Below, piece after piece: positions 42,531-51,196 of a stretch of DNA of 64,000 nt; the stretch's first letter is position 1; every line of letters starts with the position of its first letter. The position numbers were made by a program, and so were the translations under genes. The notes beneath the pieces are model-generated. The model saw only the letters and a program-made list of their open reading frames with translations, did no database searches and was not told the DNA's origin. The stretch is from Planococcus sp. APC 4015 (lineage in GTDB: Bacteria; Actinomycetota; Actinomycetes; Actinomycetales; Microbacteriaceae). Location of the stretch: NCBI GenBank assembly GCA_030407505.1, contig JASDDH010000010.1, positions 1 to 64,000 of the forward strand, given 5' to 3'.

Positions 42531-44702
42531 ATGAGCGCACTTCTTCGGTTCCTCACGTCTGCCAAGACGTCATGGATCCTGCTGGTCCTCGCCGCCCTGG
42601 CAGCCGCCGCGCTCTTCAGCGTCGCGGGGGGCGAGGAGTCCGAGACTGCGCCGACCGTGGGTCTTCCCGACAGCGCCGAATCGGTGCAGGTCGATCAGCT
42701 GCGCGACGAATTCCCGGCCGCCGACGGCACCTCGGCGCTGCTCGTCTTCGCGTCGGACGACGGCGAACTCGACGCCGAGACCCTCGCGGCGATCGACGGC
42801 AAGGTGTTCGGCGAGTTGGCCGACTTCTCGAGCGACGGCTTCGTGCCGCCGAAGCAGGTCTCGGAGGACGGCACGGTCGCCCTCGTGGTCGTACCCCTCG
42901 AGCCGGTGACCGACGTCGCCGAGCAGGCGGAGCGCGCGCAGGAGATCCGCGACGCGGCATCCGCCGATCTCGACGGCGTGCGCGTGTACCTCACGGGTGC
43001 CGAGGGCTTCGAAGTCGACATCGCGGCCGTGTTCGCCGGTGCCGACTTCACGCTGCTGCTCACGACCGTCATCGTGGTGGCGATCCTTCTGCTCATCACC
43101 TACCGCAGCCCCTGGCTGTGGCTCGTGCCGCTGGTGGTCATCGGGCTCGCCGACGCCCTCGCCGGCATCGTCGCGCGTCAGGTCGCGAGCGCCGCGGGCG
43201 TCCAGCTCGATGCCTCGGTCACCGGCATCCTGTCGGTGCTCGTCTTCGGCGCCGGCACGAACTACGCCCTCCTCCTCATCGCCCGCTACCGTGACGAGCT
43301 GCGCCTGCACGAGAGTCGCCGCATCGCGATGCAGCGGGCGCTGCGCGGCGCCGGCCCCGCGATCATCGCGAGCGGCTCGACCGTCGCGCTCGCGCTGCTC
43401 ACCCTGCTGCTCGCCGAACTCGCCGGCAACCGGGCCCTCGGCCTCGCGTGCGCGGTCGGCATCGTCGTCGCGATGATCTTCGCGCTGTTCGTCCTGCCCG
43501 CCGCGCTCGTCCTCTTCGGGCGCGGGCTCTTCTGGCCCTACATCCCGCGCTTCGGGTCGGCCGACGCGATCTCGCGCAGCCTGTGGGGCAAGCTCGGCCG
43601 CGGAGTCTCCAAGCGGCCGGTCGTCGTCGCGATCGGCGGCTTCGTCGTGCTCGGCGCCATGGCCAGCGGCATGTTCTTCGTGCAGACCGGCCTCTCGCAG
43701 AACGACCGGTTCCTGCAGAAGCCCGAGGCCGTGCAGGGTCAGGAGGTCCTCGCCGAGGCGTTCTCGGCCGGCACCACGTCGCCCGCCGTCGTCATCGTGC
43801 CCGTCGACGAGGCCGAAGACGCCGCCGCCGTGCTGGCCGACCTCGAGGGCGTCGACACCGCCACCGTCGGCGAGACGACCGCCGACCTCGCCGAGATCAG
43901 CGTCACGCTCGGCGCGAGCGCCGAGACCGAAGAGGCCTTCGCCACGATCGAACGCATGCGGGCGGCCCTCGACGACGTCGGCTCGGGCGACGGCCTGGTG
44001 GGCGGGCTCGATGCACAGGCGCTCGACGTCACGAACGCGCAGGCCCGCGACCAGGCGCTGATCATCCCGCTCATCCTGGTGCTCGTGTTCATCGTGCTGG
44101 TGGTCCTGCTGCGAGCCCTCGTCGCTCCGCTGCTGCTGCTGCTCGCCGTCGTCGCCAGCTTCTTCTCGGCCATCGGCCTCAGCTGGTGGCTCTTCCAGAC
44201 GCCGCTGTTCGGGTTCCCCGCCATCGACACGAACGTGCTGCTGTTCAGCTTCCTCTTCCTGGTGGCCCTCGGCGTGGACTACAGCATCTTCCTCGTGACG
44301 CGCGCCAAAGAAGAGGCCGAGCACCTGGGCATCACCCAGGGCATGATCCGCGCCCTCGCCGCCACCGGCGCCGTGATCACCAGCGCCGGCATCCTGCTCG
44401 CCGCGGTGTTCGCCGTGCTCGGAGTGCTGCCCCTCATCACGCTGACGCAGATCGGCATCATCGTGTGCATCGGCGTGCTCATCGACACCCTCCTCGTGCG
44501 CACGGTGGTCGTGCCCGCTCTGGCGTTCATCACCCGCGACAAGTTCTGGTGGCCGCGCAGACCGGCCCTCAGCGATGCGGATGCCGCCGCCCGGGGCGCG
44601 GACGCTCTGGCGCCGTCTGCCGGGGCACCGTCCCCCGACGCACCGGTCGAGGCCGGCCTCACTCGCCGCGAGGCTCGGACAGCCGAGAGATCTGTGCTCT
44701 GA
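42531..44702 (+). CDS. MMPL-family RND transporter
   Basis: The 723-residue protein has the MMPL architecture: one N-terminal helix, an extracytoplasmic domain, five to six helices, then the same pattern repeated. Conserved stretches include FGAGTNYALLLIARYRDEL and, in the second half, FLVALGVDYSIFLVTRAKEE, whose Asp-Tyr pair is part of the proton relay. In actinobacteria these proteins export lipids or drugs. GCAGGAG precedes the ATG. Its 3' end overlaps the convergent merR gene by 44 bases. Confidence 0.93.
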   Translation: MSALLRFLTSAKTSWILLVLAALAAAALFSVAGGEESETAPTVGLPDSAESVQVDQLRDEFPAADGTSALLVFASDDGELDAETLAAIDGKVFGELADFSSDGFVPPKQVSEDGTVALVVVPLEPVTDVAEQAERAQEIRDAASADLDGVRVYLTGAEGFEVDIAAVFAGADFTLLLTTVIVVAILLLITYRSPWLWLVPLVVIGLADALAGIVARQVASAAGVQLDASVTGILSVLVFGAGTNYALLLIARYRDELRLHESRRIAMQRALRGAGPAIIASGSTVALALLTLLLAELAGNRALGLACAVGIVVAMIFALFVLPAALVLFGRGLFWPYIPRFGSADAISRSLWGKLGRGVSKRPVVVAIGGFVVLGAMASGMFFVQTGLSQNDRFLQKPEAVQGQEVLAEAFSAGTTSPAVVIVPVDEAEDAAAVLADLEGVDTATVGETTADLAEISVTLGASAETEEAFATIERMRAALDDVGSGDGLVGGLDAQALDVTNAQARDQALIIPLILVLVFIVLVVLLRALVAPLLLLLAVVASFFSAIGLSWWLFQTPLFGFPAIDTNVLLFSFLFLVALGVDYSIFLVTRAKEEAEHLGITQGMIRALAATGAVITSAGILLAAVFAVLGVLPLITLTQIGIIVCIGVLIDTLLVRTVVVPALAFITRDKFWWPRRPALSDADAAARGADALAPSAGAPSPDAPVEAGLTRREARTAERSVL

Positions 44703-44958
44703 GCCGGTCGTTGTCGGCCTCGAGATCGAGGATGCGGCGCGCGCCGACGAGGTTGACGCCCTCGGCGAGGAGGGCGATCACGCGTCGCAGAACGTCGAGG
44801 TCGTCCTCGCTGTAGCGCCGCGTGCCGCCCGGAGTGCGGTCGGGCGTGAGCAGGCCCTTGCTCTCGTAGAGACGCAGCGCCTGGTCGCCGACACCGACGA
44901 TCTCGGCGGCGACGGCGATGCCGTAGATGCCCCGGGATCGGGCCTGAGAGTCGGTCAT
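44659..44958 (-). CDS. MerR-family regulator, HspR-like, of the Hsp20 gene
   Basis: The 99-residue protein has a MerR-type winged helix (YGIAVAAEIVGVGDQALRLYESKGLL, then PGGTRRYSEDDLDVLRRV) followed by a short coiled helix, LEADNDRLRAQISRL. It is divergent from hsp20, which is the usual place of an HspR-like heat-shock repressor. AAAGGAT precedes ATG at 44958; an in-frame upstream extension would run through the hsp20 promoter. Confidence 0.88.
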   Translation of the reverse strand: MTDSQARSRGIYGIAVAAEIVGVGDQALRLYESKGLLTPDRTPGGTRRYSEDDLDVLRRVIALLAEGVNLVGARRILDLEADNDRLRAQISRLSEPRGE

Positions 44959-44988
44959 GGGGCATCCTTTTCCGCCGTCATCCGGTAC

Positions 44989-45017
44989 TTGAAATTCACT
45001 GTCGCTTGAGGTACAAA
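44989..45017 (+). promoter_or_regulatory. hsp20 promoter with repeated CTTGA elements
   Basis: -35 TTGAAA (44989-44994) and -10 TACAAA (45012-45017) are 17 bases apart. CTTGAA at the -35 and CTTGAGG in the spacer are direct repeats, where the divergent MerR-type protein could bind. They are direct, not the inverted arrangement of a classic HAIR box. Confidence 0.65.
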
Positions 45018-45080
45018 ATCTATTGCAGTCGACACAGATCGTCGACCTGACACTCTCACAGTGAATGGAGGAGATCAAGA

Positions 45081-45518
45081 ATGCTGTTGCAACATGACCC
45101 GTTCCGTGACCTCGACCGGTTCACCCAGCAGGTGTTCGGAACGATGAGTCGCCCCTCGCAGATGCCCCTCGACGCGTGGCGCGAAGGCGATGAGTTCGTC
45201 GTCGAACTCGACCTGCCCGGAATCGACCCGGGCAAGATCGACCTCGACGTCGAACGCAACGTGCTGACGGTGCGCGCCGAGCGGCTGAGTCGGATGCCGG
45301 ATGCCGCGAACGCGGTCGCCGCCGAGCGGACGTGGGGCGTGTTCAGCCGCCAGCTGGTGCTCGGCGACGCGCTGGACACCGAGAAGGTGGACGCGGATTA
45401 CACCGCCGGCGTTCTTCGCCTGCGCATCCCGATCGCAGAGAAGGCCAAGCCCCGCAAGATCCGCGTGAGCAGCCAGGACGCGGTCGAGACCAGGGAAGAC
45501 CGCAGCATCGACGCCTGA
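45081..45518 (+). CDS. Hsp20/alpha-crystallin small heat-shock protein
   Basis: The 145-residue protein has a short helical N-terminus and an alpha-crystallin domain (about 34-125) with [38 protein letters not shown] ends it, and holds the I-x-I/V-type tail. It binds unfolding proteins without ATP. GGAGGAG precedes the ATG. A second small gene with a strong ribosome site follows after 29 bases. Confidence 0.95.
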   Translation: MLLQHDPFRDLDRFTQQVFGTMSRPSQMPLDAWREGDEFVVELDLPGIDPGKIDLDVERNVLTVRAERLSRMPDAANAVAAERTWGVFSRQLVLGDALDTEKVDADYTAGVLRLRIPIAEKAKPRKIRVSSQDAVETREDRSIDA

Positions 45519-45547
45519 TCGCGGCCGGACCGAAGGAGGAGAACGTC

Positions 45548-45820
45548 ATGACACCGATCGATACGGGCATCCTCGACATCGAGCGGGACACTGCGGACGC
45601 GCACCTGCGCGATCAGGAGTGGATCGACACGGAGTTCCTCGCGATCATGACCGCCTCGGGGATGACAGCGGACGTCACCACCTCCCTCCTCGACGACGGG
45701 GCCGGCCACGAGACCTCCCCCGGCGATGCGGAACACACGCCCCACCGCCACGCGCGCACTCCGGTGCAGGAGGCCTGTGCGCTCGAACGGGTCAGGTCGC
45801 CTCCGCGGCGTGGATGCTGA
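45548..45820 (+). CDS. Small protein co-transcribed with hsp20, unknown function
   Basis: The 90-residue protein has an acidic helical first half (IDTGILDIERDTADAHLRD, then EWIDTEFLAIMTASG) and a His/Pro/Arg-rich tail that is probably disordered. AAGGAGGAG lies just upstream of the ATG, one of the best ribosome sites in the window. Family unknown. It sits between hsp20 and a strong terminator, so it is under heat-shock control by position. Confidence 0.7.
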   Translation: MTPIDTGILDIERDTADAHLRDQEWIDTEFLAIMTASGMTADVTTSLLDDGAGHETSPGDAEHTPHRHARTPVQEACALERVRSPPRRGC

Positions 45821-45835
45821 TCCACCCTCGCCTCA

Positions 45836-45875
45836 GAAGCGCCCCGCGCACCCATCCGGATGCGCGGGGCGCTTC
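45836..45875. terminator. Perfect 15-bp bidirectional terminator hairpin
   Basis: GAAGCGCCCCGCGCA (45836-45850) pairs with 45861-45875 over a 10-base loop, between the hsp20 unit and the convergent MFS gene. Confidence 0.85.
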
Positions 45876-45889
45876 GTCGTGACCAGTCG

Positions 45890-47374
45890 TCACCCGAGGT
45901 GCGCCATGACGGGATCCCCCGGGGGGAGCAGGTCTTCCTTCGCGCCGCGGATGAGGAGCGCAGAGACCACCGCGCCCACGACGAGGCAGATCGCCGAGGC
46001 GACGAACACCACCGAGTAACCGGCGGTCATCGCCTCGAGCTGTGCGGGGGGCGCCGCAGAGTCCGACGCACCGGATGCCGACACGTAGAGCGCGGTGAAG
46101 ACCGACAGACCGATCGAGCCGCCGATCTGCATCGCCGAGTTGGCGGTGGCCGAGGCGGCACCGGCATCGTGGGGTGCGACGCCGCTCAGCGCGAGGTTCT
46201 GCACCGGCACGAAGATGAAGGCCATCCCGACCCCCATCACCACGAGCCCGGGCAGGATCTGCACCCCGTAGTCGCCGTCGGCGGTCAGCCGGGAGAGGTA
46301 GATCAGCCCGACGGCAGCCACGAGCGGACCGGCGATCATCAGGGGGCGGGGCCCGATCGCGGGGAGGAGCTTCGTGGCAAGCGGTGCGGTGAGCATGATC
46401 GCGAGCGTCATGGGCAGGCTGGCGAGACCTGCCTGCAGGGGCGTCATCGCGAGCACGATCTGCAGGTGGAGGGCGAGGTAGAGCGTCGCCCCGATCATCA
46501 CGCTCCCGACGATGGCCTGTACGAGGAACGCCCCACCACGCACCCTGTCCAGCACGACGCGCAGCGGCAGCAGCGGCTGCGCGACTCGGGTCTCGATGAA
46601 GACGAAGAGCGCGAGCAGGGCGACGCCGGTCGCGAGGAAGCCGAGGGTGGCAGGCGCTCCCCATCCGGTCTCGGCGAGGCTGAATCCGTAGACGAGGGCT
46701 CCGAGGCCGAGGGTGACCGTGATCGCACCCCACACGTCGTACCGGTTGTCGCCGTCGGCCTTGCTCTCACGCACGAGGAGCACACCGCCGACGAAGCCGA
46801 CGATGACGAAGAACACGTTGACCAGCAGGCACCAGCGCCAGTCGGCGAACTCGGTCAGCACGCCGCCCAGCAGCAGCCCGACGGCGGCGCCCGCCCCGGC
46901 GATGATGCCGAAGACGGCGAAAGCGGTGTTGCGGTCCTTGCCGCCGGGGAACGTGACGGTGAGCAATGCGAGGGCGGCCGGTGCCAGCAGTGCGGCGAAG
47001 GCGCCCTGAAGACCGCGGGCGATGATCAGTTCCACCCCGCTCTGCGCGAAGCCGCCGAAGGCCGAGGCCAGGCCGAAGCCGACCATGCCGACGAGGTAGG
47101 TGCGCTTACGGCCCCAGTAGTCCGCGATGCGGCCGCCGAGCAGCAGCAGCGCGCCGAACGCCAGCGCATAGGCCGTGACGACCCACTGGCGCTGCCCGTC
47201 GGTCAGACCGAGCTCGACCTGAGCCTGCGGCAGCGCGATGTTGACGATCGTGCCGTCGAGCACCACGACGAGCTGGGTCAGGGCGAGAACGCACAGCGTG
47301 AGCCAGCGGCGGTCCGCGACTGTTCGCGGGCGCCTGGACGGCGTGATCACGGGATGGTTCTCGGTGGACGTCAT
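45890..47374 (-). CDS. MFS transporter, DHA2 drug:proton antiporter type
   Basis: The 494-residue transporter has about fourteen helices, with the DHA2 signatures LDGTIVNIALPQ in helix 1 and GGRIADYWGRKR between helices 2 and 3. It probably exports drugs or quaternary compounds. A divergent TetR regulator and a clear operator lie upstream. A TAGAAT box is visible beside the operator on this strand. Confidence 0.93.
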   Translation of the reverse strand: MTSTENHPVITPSRRPRTVADRRWLTLCVLALTQLVVVLDGTIVNIALPQAQVELGLTDGQRQWVVTAYALAFGALLLLGGRIADYWGRKRTYLVGMVGFGLASAFGGFAQSGVELIIARGLQGAFAALLAPAALALLTVTFPGGKDRNTAFAVFGIIAGAGAAVGLLLGGVLTEFADWRWCLLVNVFFVIVGFVGGVLLVRESKADGDNRYDVWGAITVTLGLGALVYGFSLAETGWGAPATLGFLATGVALLALFVFIETRVAQPLLPLRVVLDRVRGGAFLVQAIVGSVMIGATLYLALHLQIVLAMTPLQAGLASLPMTLAIMLTAPLATKLLPAIGPRPLMIAGPLVAAVGLIYLSRLTADGDYGVQILPGLVVMGVGMAFIFVPVQNLALSGVAPHDAGAASATANSAMQIGGSIGLSVFTALYVSASGASDSAAPPAQLEAMTAGYSVVFVASAICLVVGAVVSALLIRGAKEDLLPPGDPVMAHLG

Positions 47375-47445
47375 GCGGGTGCCTTTCGTGCAGAGGTTGC
47401 GCGGTCTCGACGCACCTCGCTGGACGTGACGACGAGCCTATTCTA

Positions 47446-47470
47446 TAAACGGATACCGGGTATCCGCTTA
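47446..47470. promoter_or_regulatory. TetR operator between DHA2 transporter and tetR
   Basis: CGGATACC and GGTATCCG (47450-47466) form a perfect dyad around one base, with TAA/TTA extending it. It overlaps the -35 region of the tetR promoter and lies upstream of the transporter start. Confidence 0.8.
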
Positions 47471-47496
47471 ACGGGTCGATCGCGTAGAGTCTGGGT

Positions 47497-48144
47497 GTGG
47501 AGACCGAGACTGCGACCGAGAGCCGCCACTTTCGTGCGGACGCGGCGCGAAACCGGCAGAAGATCCTCGACGTCGCCGCGCACCTGTTCGCCGACCGCGG
47601 CCTCGACGTGACACTGAACGACATCGCCCGTGAGGCCGGTGTCGGAGTGGGAACGGTCTACCGCAAGTTCCCCGACAAAGCCGCGCTCATCGACGAGCTG
47701 ACGGAGAGCAAGCTGGAGGCGATGCTGAGCGTCGTGGCGACGGCATCCGGACGGGAATCGGGTGCCGCCGCGCTGCGCGACCTCATGATGGGTGCGGCCG
47801 CCGCTCGGGCGGCCGATCGTGGCCTGTTCCTCATCCTCTTCCGCGCCGGCGACGAGACCCGGCGCGACGACCGCGTGGGCAGGCTCCTGGGCGCGTGGGA
47901 CGAGGTCATCGCACGGGCCCGCGACGAGGGTGCGGTACGGCCCGGCTTCTCAGCCGTTGACGTCGACCTGTTCATGATGATGGTCGGCGCCGTCGCGGAC
48001 CGCACCAGAGATCTCGGCGCGACGGCGTGGCGGCGGTGCGCCGAGGTGCTCCTCGACGGCTACGCCGTTCGACCCGACGACGACCCCGTTCCTCCCGTCG
48101 ACGTCGACGACGGGGCTCGCCTCAGGATGCTGCTCGACGCCTGA
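47497..48144 (+). CDS. TetR-family regulator of the DHA2 transporter
   Basis: The 215-residue protein has a TetR helix-turn-helix (VTLNDIAREAGVGVGTVYRKF, about 39-59) and a ligand domain with SETI-like features. The start is GTG; TAGAGT ends six bases before it, indicating a leaderless mRNA. The operator covers its -35 region, so autorepression is expected. Probably a multidrug-responsive repressor. Confidence 0.92.
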   Translation: METETATESRHFRADAARNRQKILDVAAHLFADRGLDVTLNDIAREAGVGVGTVYRKFPDKAALIDELTESKLEAMLSVVATASGRESGAAALRDLMMGAAAARAADRGLFLILFRAGDETRRDDRVGRLLGAWDEVIARARDEGAVRPGFSAVDVDLFMMMVGAVADRTRDLGATAWRRCAEVLLDGYAVRPDDDPVPPVDVDDGARLRMLLDA

Positions 48145-48199
48145 GACATCCCCCGCCGTAGGCTGATCACTACGCCCACGGAGTCGGATCGGAATCATT

Positions 48200-49171
48200 A
48201 TGCGCATCGTCGTCGTCGGAGGCAGCGGGCACATCGGCACCTATCTCGTCCCGCGGCTGGTCCGCGCCGGTCACGAGGTGATCAGCATCAGTCGCGGCGA
48301 CCGGCGGCCATACGCGGCGTCACCGGAGTGGGACGAGGTGCGCCTCCTCTCGGTCGACCGGACGCAGCAGGATCAGGACGGGACGTTCGCCCGGACGATC
48401 CGCGACCTGCGCGTGGACGTCGTGATCGATCTCCTCTGCTTCACCACCGACTCGGCGCGCGCGCTCGTGGACGGCCTTCGAGGACACGTCGGACACCTGG
48501 TGCACTGCGGTTCTCTCTGGCGATACGGGCCGTCGATCGACGCCCCCATCAGAGAGGGCCAGGGCACTCCGCCGCTCGGCGACTACGGCATCCAGAAAGA
48601 TGCCATCGCCCGGCTCCTGAAGGACGAGACCGCCGACGGCGGTCTGGTCACGACCTCCGTCGACCCCGGCCAGATCGTCGGTCCGGGCTGGGAGCCGGTG
48701 GGACCCCTCGGCAACAGGGATCCGCGCGTCTGGCACACCCTTTCTGCCGGCGAGACGCTTCGGATCCCCGGCAGCGGCGCGGATTTCCTGCACCACGTTC
48801 ATGCCGACGACGTCGCCCAGGTGTTCGAGCTGGCCGTGGAGAACCGCGATGTCGCCGCCGGAGAGGACTTCCACGCCGTCGCCGCCACCGCCCTCAACTC
48901 ACGTGGGCTCGCGCAGATCGCCGCCGGGTGGTTCGACCAGGAAGCACACCTCGAGTTCATCGACTGGGAACGGTTCCGCGCCGAGACGACCCCCGAGTTC
49001 GCCCAGACGAGCTGGGAGCATCTGCACCGCAACCACGTGCTCTCGATCGAGAAGTCGGCGGCCCTGCTCGGATACGCGCCGCGTCATCGTCCGGAAGACG
49101 CGGTCCTCGCGGGGGTGCGCTCCCTGATCGACAGCGGTCGGCTCAGCGTCGCCCGGCCGCTGGTGGTCTGA
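48200..49171 (+). CDS. NAD-dependent epimerase/reductase-like protein
   Basis: The 323-residue extended SDR has the motif VVVGGSGHIGTYL (4-16) and LVHCGSLWRYG after strand five. A GDYGIQKDAI segment at the catalytic Tyr/Lys position reads Y-x3-K (YGIQK). The C-terminal substrate half contains HHVHADDVAQVFELA. The substrate is unknown. TAGGCT lies upstream at 48161-48166, leaving a short leader. It converges on the repeat protein with a 16-base gap. Confidence 0.87.
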   Translation: MRIVVVGGSGHIGTYLVPRLVRAGHEVISISRGDRRPYAASPEWDEVRLLSVDRTQQDQDGTFARTIRDLRVDVVIDLLCFTTDSARALVDGLRGHVGHLVHCGSLWRYGPSIDAPIREGQGTPPLGDYGIQKDAIARLLKDETADGGLVTTSVDPGQIVGPGWEPVGPLGNRDPRVWHTLSAGETLRIPGSGADFLHHVHADDVAQVFELAVENRDVAAGEDFHAVAATALNSRGLAQIAAGWFDQEAHLEFIDWERFRAETTPEFAQTSWEHLHRNHVLSIEKSAALLGYAPRHRPEDAVLAGVRSLIDSGRLSVARPLVV

Positions 49172-49187
49172 CCCTGCCGCCGCGCGG

Positions 49188-49871
49188 CTACGGCGCCTGG
49201 AAGTAGAGGCGGTAGTCCACGCCGTCGTGCAGCATCGCCGTCATACCTGGATGCGAGTCGGCCGGGTACCCGACAGCCCGCAGCTGCGGGATCGAGTTGA
49301 ACCCGAACCGGTAGGTGCTGCCGTCCCACGCACCCTGATAGAAGTCGTCGATCGATCCGTAGCGGAAGGCGTAGAGACGGTAGTCGCTGCCGTCGTGCAG
49401 CATGTTCCAGCGCGACCAGTCGGTGTCGGCAGGGAACCCGCGTACTCCGAGCGTCGGGATGAACGGCGCCGTCGCCCACGCGTAGGTGGTCGTTCCGGGT
49501 CGGAAGACGAACTGGTACAGCGTGGTCGGATCGCCGAGACGGCGCAGATACGCGTGGTACGCGCCGCCCGAGTGCAGCATCCGGATGCTCGAGGCGTCGG
49601 CGTCCGCCGGCATGCCGGAGAGCTGCAGACGCGGGATGGACCGGTGCCCGAAGTCGTACGACACGCCGTTCCAGCCGAACTGGTAGAGCGTGTCGCGCGA
49701 TGAGCCGCGGAACGCGTAGAAGCGGTAGTCGGTGCCGTCGTGCAGCATCGCCGACCGGGCGAAGTTGGTGTCGGCCGGCGCTCCGGTGATGGGGATGCGC
49801 GGGATCGACGCGAACCCGAAACGGTACTCGTCGGAGCCTGGAACCCAGGCGCCCTGGTTCAATGACGGCAT
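49188..49871 (-). CDS. Four-repeat protein of unrecognised family
   Basis: The 227-residue protein is built almost entirely from four repeats of 56-59 residues. Each contains a SIP-like strand, then G-x-PAD (30-34, 86-90, 145-149, 201-205) and MLH (42, 98, 157, 213) followed by DG-x-DYR-x-Y. Aromatic residues (Trp, Tyr, Phe) recur at fixed spacing, as in carbohydrate-binding beta-propellers or beta-trefoils. No signal peptide or catalytic residue is visible. The start follows GAGAGGA. I do not recognise a named family. Repeat 2 is the most diverged, with MLHSGGAYHAY. Confidence 0.8.
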   Translation of the reverse strand: MPSLNQGAWVPGSDEYRFGFASIPRIPITGAPADTNFARSAMLHDGTDYRFYAFRGSSRDTLYQFGWNGVSYDFGHRSIPRLQLSGMPADADASSIRMLHSGGAYHAYLRRLGDPTTLYQFVFRPGTTTYAWATAPFIPTLGVRGFPADTDWSRWNMLHDGSDYRLYAFRYGSIDDFYQGAWDGSTYRFGFNSIPQLRAVGYPADSHPGMTAMLHDGVDYRLYFQAP

Positions 49872-50022
49872 GATGCGTCCTCTCAGCGATGCGGGTGGTC
49901 ACGGTCGAGGAGAGGGAATCGTCGCTCGGTGATACGGATGCCGGCGGGTCACGCCGCTGACGGCATCCTGAGCGTTCACCGTGACCCGGGTCGGAACGCT
50001 CCGACCGGCGTAGCCTGGACGC

Positions 50023-51186
50023 ATGAACCCCAGCCCGCGCGTGCACGGCCGCCGTCCGCTGCTCTGGACCTCGGCGATCGTCGTGCCCCTGCTCGCGGGC
50101 GCGACGGTCCTCGTTCCGATGGCCGCCAACGGCGCGGTCGACCTGCCCGACAAGACGGCGCAGGAGCTCATCACCTTCGCCGGACAGAGCGACGTCGATG
50201 CGCTCAGCGGCACGATCGAGCAGACGTCCGAGCTGGGCTTGCCCGACCTCGGCGCCATCACCGGCTCGATGGGCGCCGACTCATCGGGAGAGGGAGCGTC
50301 AGCGGCGGAGATCGACGATCTGATCTCGCTGATCACCGGCTCGCACACCGCGAAGGTCTACCTGGACGGCGACAGCTCGCGCCTGCAGGTGCTCGACCGC
50401 CTCGGCGAGCGCAACATCTACGTCGACGGTGACGCACGCCAGGTCTGGTACGTCGACAGCGAGAGCCGGTCGGCGACGAAGCTGGTCCTGCCGAGCGAGG
50501 AGGACATCTCGGCCGCCTACGGAGACGACGTCGCACCTTCGGTGCCCGGCGAATCCGCAGCTACCCCCGACGAGATGCTCGATCAGGCCCTCGCGCGGCT
50601 CGACGAGAGCACCGACGTGACCGTCGGCACCGACGCGCGGGTCGCCGGCCGCGAGGTGTACGAGCTGATCCTCGCGCCCCGCACCGACGACACCCTGGTC
50701 GGTAAGCTGCGCTTCGCCATCGACGGCGAGACCGGCGTCGCCCTCGCAGCATCCGTCAGCGCACGTGGCGCGACCTCACCCGCGTTCGAGATCGCGTTCA
50801 CGCAGGTCGATTTCGCGGCGCCCGACGCGAGCGTGTTCGCCTTCGAACCCGGCGCCGACATCACGGTGACTGAGGAAGACGTGCCGCTTCCCTCGAAGGG
50901 CGTCCAGGACGACATGAGCGCGAAGCCGGATGCGGCGACTCCTGTCGTCATCGGAGAAGGCTGGTCGGCCGTGGTCGAACTGCCCGTCTCGTCGGAAGCC
51001 GGTGGAGAGGACGTCTTCGCGGGCCTCGACCCGGAGCAGTCGGCGATGCTCGACAGCGTCACCACTGCCGTCGACGGGGGACGATTGCTGCAGACCTCGC
51101 TGGTGAGCGTGCTGATCACCGACGACGGGCGAGTGCTCGCCGGTGCCGTGCCGGCAGCGCTCCTGGTCGACGCCGCCGGACGCTGA
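50023..51186 (+). CDS. Secreted LolA/RseB-like protein
   Basis: The 387-residue protein has a basic N-terminus and one hydrophobic segment (about 13-35) that is a signal peptide or anchor. The rest resembles the LolA/RseB-type beta fold found in actinobacterial proteins annotated as outer-membrane lipoprotein carrier or DUF2092; supporting segments are GSHTAKVYLDGDSSRLQVLD, RQVWYVDSESRSATKL and VAGREVYELIL. TAGCCT ends six bases before the ATG, so expression is probably leaderless. An ABC-2 exporter follows after ten bases and probably shares its message. Confidence 0.82.
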   Translation: MNPSPRVHGRRPLLWTSAIVVPLLAGATVLVPMAANGAVDLPDKTAQELITFAGQSDVDALSGTIEQTSELGLPDLGAITGSMGADSSGEGASAAEIDDLISLITGSHTAKVYLDGDSSRLQVLDRLGERNIYVDGDARQVWYVDSESRSATKLVLPSEEDISAAYGDDVAPSVPGESAATPDEMLDQALARLDESTDVTVGTDARVAGREVYELILAPRTDDTLVGKLRFAIDGETGVALAASVSARGATSPAFEIAFTQVDFAAPDASVFAFEPGADITVTEEDVPLPSKGVQDDMSAKPDAATPVVIGEGWSAVVELPVSSEAGGEDVFAGLDPEQSAMLDSVTTAVDGGRLLQTSLVSVLITDDGRVLAGAVPAALLVDAAGR

Positions 51187-51196
51187 CGGCCCGCCG

